Shown here in pieces: positions 15,004 through 16,762 of a stretch of DNA of 16,762 bases. The stretch is from NCBI GenBank assembly GCA_045402695.1, contig JAWPNA010000067.1:1-16762 (forward strand), in the 5' to 3' direction. The position numbers and the translations under genes were made by a program. Below the pieces are notes generated by a model. The model saw only the letters and a program-made list of their open reading frames with translations. It had not been told where the DNA came from and searched no databases. The number at the start of each line of letters is the position of its first letter. The first letter of the stretch is position 1. The stretch comes from JAWPNA01 sp045402695. GTDB taxonomy: Bacteria; Acidobacteriota; Polarisedimenticolia; JACPZX01; DASXTC01.

Positions 15004-15237
15004 ATGGATCGCCTGAGATCGAAATCGGCAAAGTGGGTCCTTCGTCTGACAGCTGATGAAGAATTTTCGGTCAGGTCCATCGCACAGTCCCGCGGCCTCT
15101 CGAAGAACGACGTAGTCCGTCGAGCAGTCACACTGCTCGTTCGGCTCGAAACCGAAACGAGCGCAGGCTCTCGTTTTTTCGTTGTCCGCCGCGGGCAAGG
15201 TCAGGAGCATCAACCCATGGAGATCTGGATGCTATGA
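15004..15237 (+). CDS. Ribbon-helix-helix (CopG/Arc-like) regulator
   Basis: 77 residues. The core WVLRLTADEEFSVRSIAQSR, GLSKNDVVRRAVTLLVRLE has the ribbon-helix-helix pattern: a beta strand (WVLRLT), helix A (DEEFSVRSIAQSRG) and helix B (SKNDVVRRAVTLLVRL). A short C-terminal strand region RFFVVRRG...EIWML follows. Such proteins are dimeric DNA-binding repressors and often autoregulate. ATG 15004 is chosen because it is the first codon after the promoter; the open frame upstream (from 14893) lies before the -35 box. The last bases overlap the next gene (ATGA, 15234-15237). It probably controls the cassette via the repeats at 14977-15000. Confidence 0.75.
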   Translation: MDRLRSKSAKWVLRLTADEEFSVRSIAQSRGLSKNDVVRRAVTLLVRLETETSAGSRFFVVRRGQGQEHQPMEIWML

Positions 15238-15758
15238 GCGCGCGCCCCCGAGACTGTGTCCGCGAAGAACTCACTCACCATCGCAGTTGCGCCAGCGGAA
15301 AAACGGCTACGCGTTCGAGAGGGCCAAACGGTCACACCTCGACTGTCGTGAGCATCGGGTATGAGCGGCGAAGCACTGTGGAACTTATTGGTCTTCTGCT
15401 TGAGCACCGTGTGCGCAAGGTCGTCGATGTTCGCGAGGCCCCTGTGTCACGGCGGAAGGACTTCAATAAAACGCTTCTATCTCGACACCTTGCTAACGCT
15501 GGGATCCGATATCAGCACTTGAAGGACGCAGGAAACCCCTACCGACACCATCGAGACAACATCAAGCTTTGCCTCGCGCTTTACGCTGAGCACCTCGAAG
15601 GGCATCCCAGCATTGTGACCTGCGTTGCCAAGGAGCTATTTAACGGCCCTGTCGCCGTTCTCTGCTATGAGCGCGCACATGATCTCTGCCATCGAGGTAT
15701 ACTTCTGGAGGCCATCAAGGAAGCTGGAATGGAATTACTGCTCGTAAGAGCGGAGTAG
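15234..15758 (+). CDS. DUF488 family protein
   Basis: 174 residues. After a basic N-terminal extension of about 36 residues comes the DUF488 domain: VVSIGYERRSTVELIGLLLE, KVVDVREAPVSRRKDFNK (Asp65, Arg67), LANAGIRYQHLKDAG and the signature CYERAHDLCHR (Cys144, Cys152, His153, Arg154). The family has no established biochemical activity; the Cys/His/Arg cluster suggests a catalytic or metal site. The usual domain is 120-150 residues, so the front is an extra. ATG 15234 overlaps the stop of the RHH gene by four bases, and the stop TAG is followed directly by the next ATG, so all three genes are translationally coupled. No signal peptide; cytoplasmic. Confidence 0.85.
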   Translation: MSARPRDCVREELTHHRSCASGKTATRSRGPNGHTSTVVSIGYERRSTVELIGLLLEHRVRKVVDVREAPVSRRKDFNKTLLSRHLANAGIRYQHLKDAGNPYRHHRDNIKLCLALYAEHLEGHPSIVTCVAKELFNGPVAVLCYERAHDLCHRGILLEAIKEAGMELLLVRAE

Positions 15759-16601
15759 ATGCTGCCAGAAGCCTGGGAACGCCGACGAATCCTTATCTGG
15801 GGAAAGACGCGCCCTGAATTGAGTTCAAAATACCGCGAACTCGTGTGTACGGGAGGTGTCTTCGAAGATCGTCCAGGCCTAATCCGCCTCTACCCGATTC
15901 CGCTGCGCTATCTTGATGAGCGGAGAGTCTTCAAGAAGTATCAGTGGATCAGGGCTTACGTGACCAAGTCCGCGACGGACGCGCGGCCCGAGAGCTACAA
16001 GGTTCGGTGCGACGACATCGAGGCTCTCGAATTCATTCCGACCCGGTCGGGCAACTGGGATGAGCGAGCTCGTTGGATTCTTCAGCGAGAGCACCTCTTT
16101 GATTCTGTTGAGGCGTTGCAGCTTCGCCAACGTGATGACCATACTTCTCTTGGTATCGTACGACCCAAGTCCATTGGGCGGATCTACTTCAAGCGAGTGC
16201 CAGAGCAGGAAAAGGCAGCCTTCCGAGGTAGGTATCAGGCCGTCCTAAGTCAGATGGAACTCCCGCTGGATCCGGAGACTGGCAGAGAGATTCGTCCGCT
16301 GCAGGAGGCTGACTATGAGTTCAAGATCGCCTTCCGATGCCAGGATGATCTGTGCAAGTCTGAGCATAATTTCAAGATCCTGGACTGGGAAGTAGACGCT
16401 TTCTATTTCGCACTTCGCAGAAAGGGAAACAGACCACGGGACGCTGCAGAGAAGGTCCATAAGAAACTCCAGTCGGAGATCTGTAATCCGGAAAGGGCTA
16501 CGCGTTTTTTCCTGGGGAACATCTCGAACCATCCGCATGTTTTCACCATCGTCGGGCTTTGGTGGCCAAGAGACAAGAAGCAGCGGACTCTATTCGACTA
16601 G
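15759..16601 (+). CDS. Unrecognised 280-residue protein of the DUF488 cassette
   Basis: I do not know this family. The N-terminal third has RRILIWGKTRPELSSKYREL, VCTGGVFED, IRLYPIPLRYL and FKKYQWIRAYV. The C-terminal third has FRCQDDLCKSEHNFKILDWE, with Cys194, Cys199 and His203 as possible zinc ligands, then RFFLGNISNHPHVFTIVGLW. The acidic DWE (209-211) beside basic residues could be part of a nuclease-like site, which is conjecture. The protein ends in QRTLFD, resembling a beta-clamp-binding QxxLF motif. ATG 15759 abuts the DUF488 stop with no gap. No signal peptide or membrane segment. The three-gene unit looks functional and intact. Confidence 0.8.
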   Translation: MLPEAWERRRILIWGKTRPELSSKYRELVCTGGVFEDRPGLIRLYPIPLRYLDERRVFKKYQWIRAYVTKSATDARPESYKVRCDDIEALEFIPTRSGNWDERARWILQREHLFDSVEALQLRQRDDHTSLGIVRPKSIGRIYFKRVPEQEKAAFRGRYQAVLSQMELPLDPETGREIRPLQEADYEFKIAFRCQDDLCKSEHNFKILDWEVDAFYFALRRKGNRPRDAAEKVHKKLQSEICNPERATRFFLGNISNHPHVFTIVGLWWPRDKKQRTLFD

Positions 16602-16762
16602 AGTGAACCAGAGTCGTCTTCCGGGGTGTGCCGGTGCAGCTGCCGGTGAGGCTCAAGGAGATTTGCACCGAGAAGGGGATCAGGGCCGCGATAGCGGCGG
16701 TGGAGAATATGGCGGAGTAGGCCCCGGCCGGCGTCGCCATCGCTATCGCTGTTTGCGCCCTG
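16602..16762 (+). other. Tail of the window, no supported gene
   Basis: On the + strand codons from about 16613 to a TAG at 16718-16720 read VPVQLPVRLKEICTEKG, then IRAAIAAVENMAE. This is protein-like, but it is preceded by an in-frame TGA and too short to call. It may be the remains of a gene. No clear terminator follows the 280-residue gene. Confidence 0.25.

Noticed and set aside
16543..16740. 65-codon - strand frame at the right end
   Set aside because: Partly antisense to the 280-residue gene; no ribosome site or motif.
1..16762. CRISPR array or insertion sequence with terminal repeats
   Set aside because: No regularly spaced repeats and no transposase-like frame were seen; the only repeats are the short ones listed.

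Overview
This GC-rich window looks like a chromosome segment from a free-living, diderm, high-GC bacterium. Large secreted multidomain proteins with fibronectin-like modules, a Ser/Thr kinase-ATPase and a beta-barrel outer-membrane protein would suit Acidobacteriota or a similar soil or sediment phylum. That placement is inference from protein style; no marker gene is present.

Left part (1-7271). Bases 1 to about 147 hold a piece of an EamA/DMT-type transporter on the + strand. It abuts, at about 135-155, the broken C-terminus of a Ser/Thr kinase fused to an AAA ATPase on the - strand (start 1980). Both genes break at the same place, so this is either a rearrangement breakpoint or an assembly chimera. 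Next come a small outer-membrane beta-barrel protein (2165-2824, -) and a divergent 1358-residue secreted subtilisin-family (S8, Kp43-like) protease (3195-7271, +).

Middle part (7353-10833, - strand). Four closely spaced genes form a probable operon read from a good sigma70-type promoter at 10872-10901. In order they encode a secreted Cys-containing protein, a secreted alpha/beta-hydrolase-like protein, a membrane-anchored helical protein and a small DUF5522 protein. The protease and the first two operon proteins share a beta-sandwich module with a P-x-P-G...YFLV-type motif, so they look like one secreted set.

Right part (11292-16762). At 11292-11347 (-) lies the 3' part of a tRNA-Leu(CAA) gene, from anticodon loop to CCA, with no 5' half. 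This is the mark of an integrative element inserted in a tRNA gene. Its orientation puts the element to the right, and what follows is accessory DNA: two decayed genes (one frameshifted, one with an in-frame amber stop), about 0.85 kb without a gene, and then two intact cassettes that diverge from 14795-15003. The leftward cassette is a Panacea-domain (antitoxin-type) gene followed 2 bases later by an unrecognised 239-residue partner, a likely toxin-antitoxin-like pair. The rightward cassette is a ribbon-helix-helix regulator, a DUF488 protein (ATGA overlap) and a 280-residue protein of unknown family (zero-base gap). Its promoter carries two 8-bp direct repeats 11 bp apart over the -10 region, as expected for ribbon-helix-helix autoregulation. 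This three-gene cassette is the best candidate here for an undescribed system, possibly defence-related, but nothing in the sequence proves that role.

No rRNA, complete tRNA, CRISPR array, transposase or integrase gene was found.
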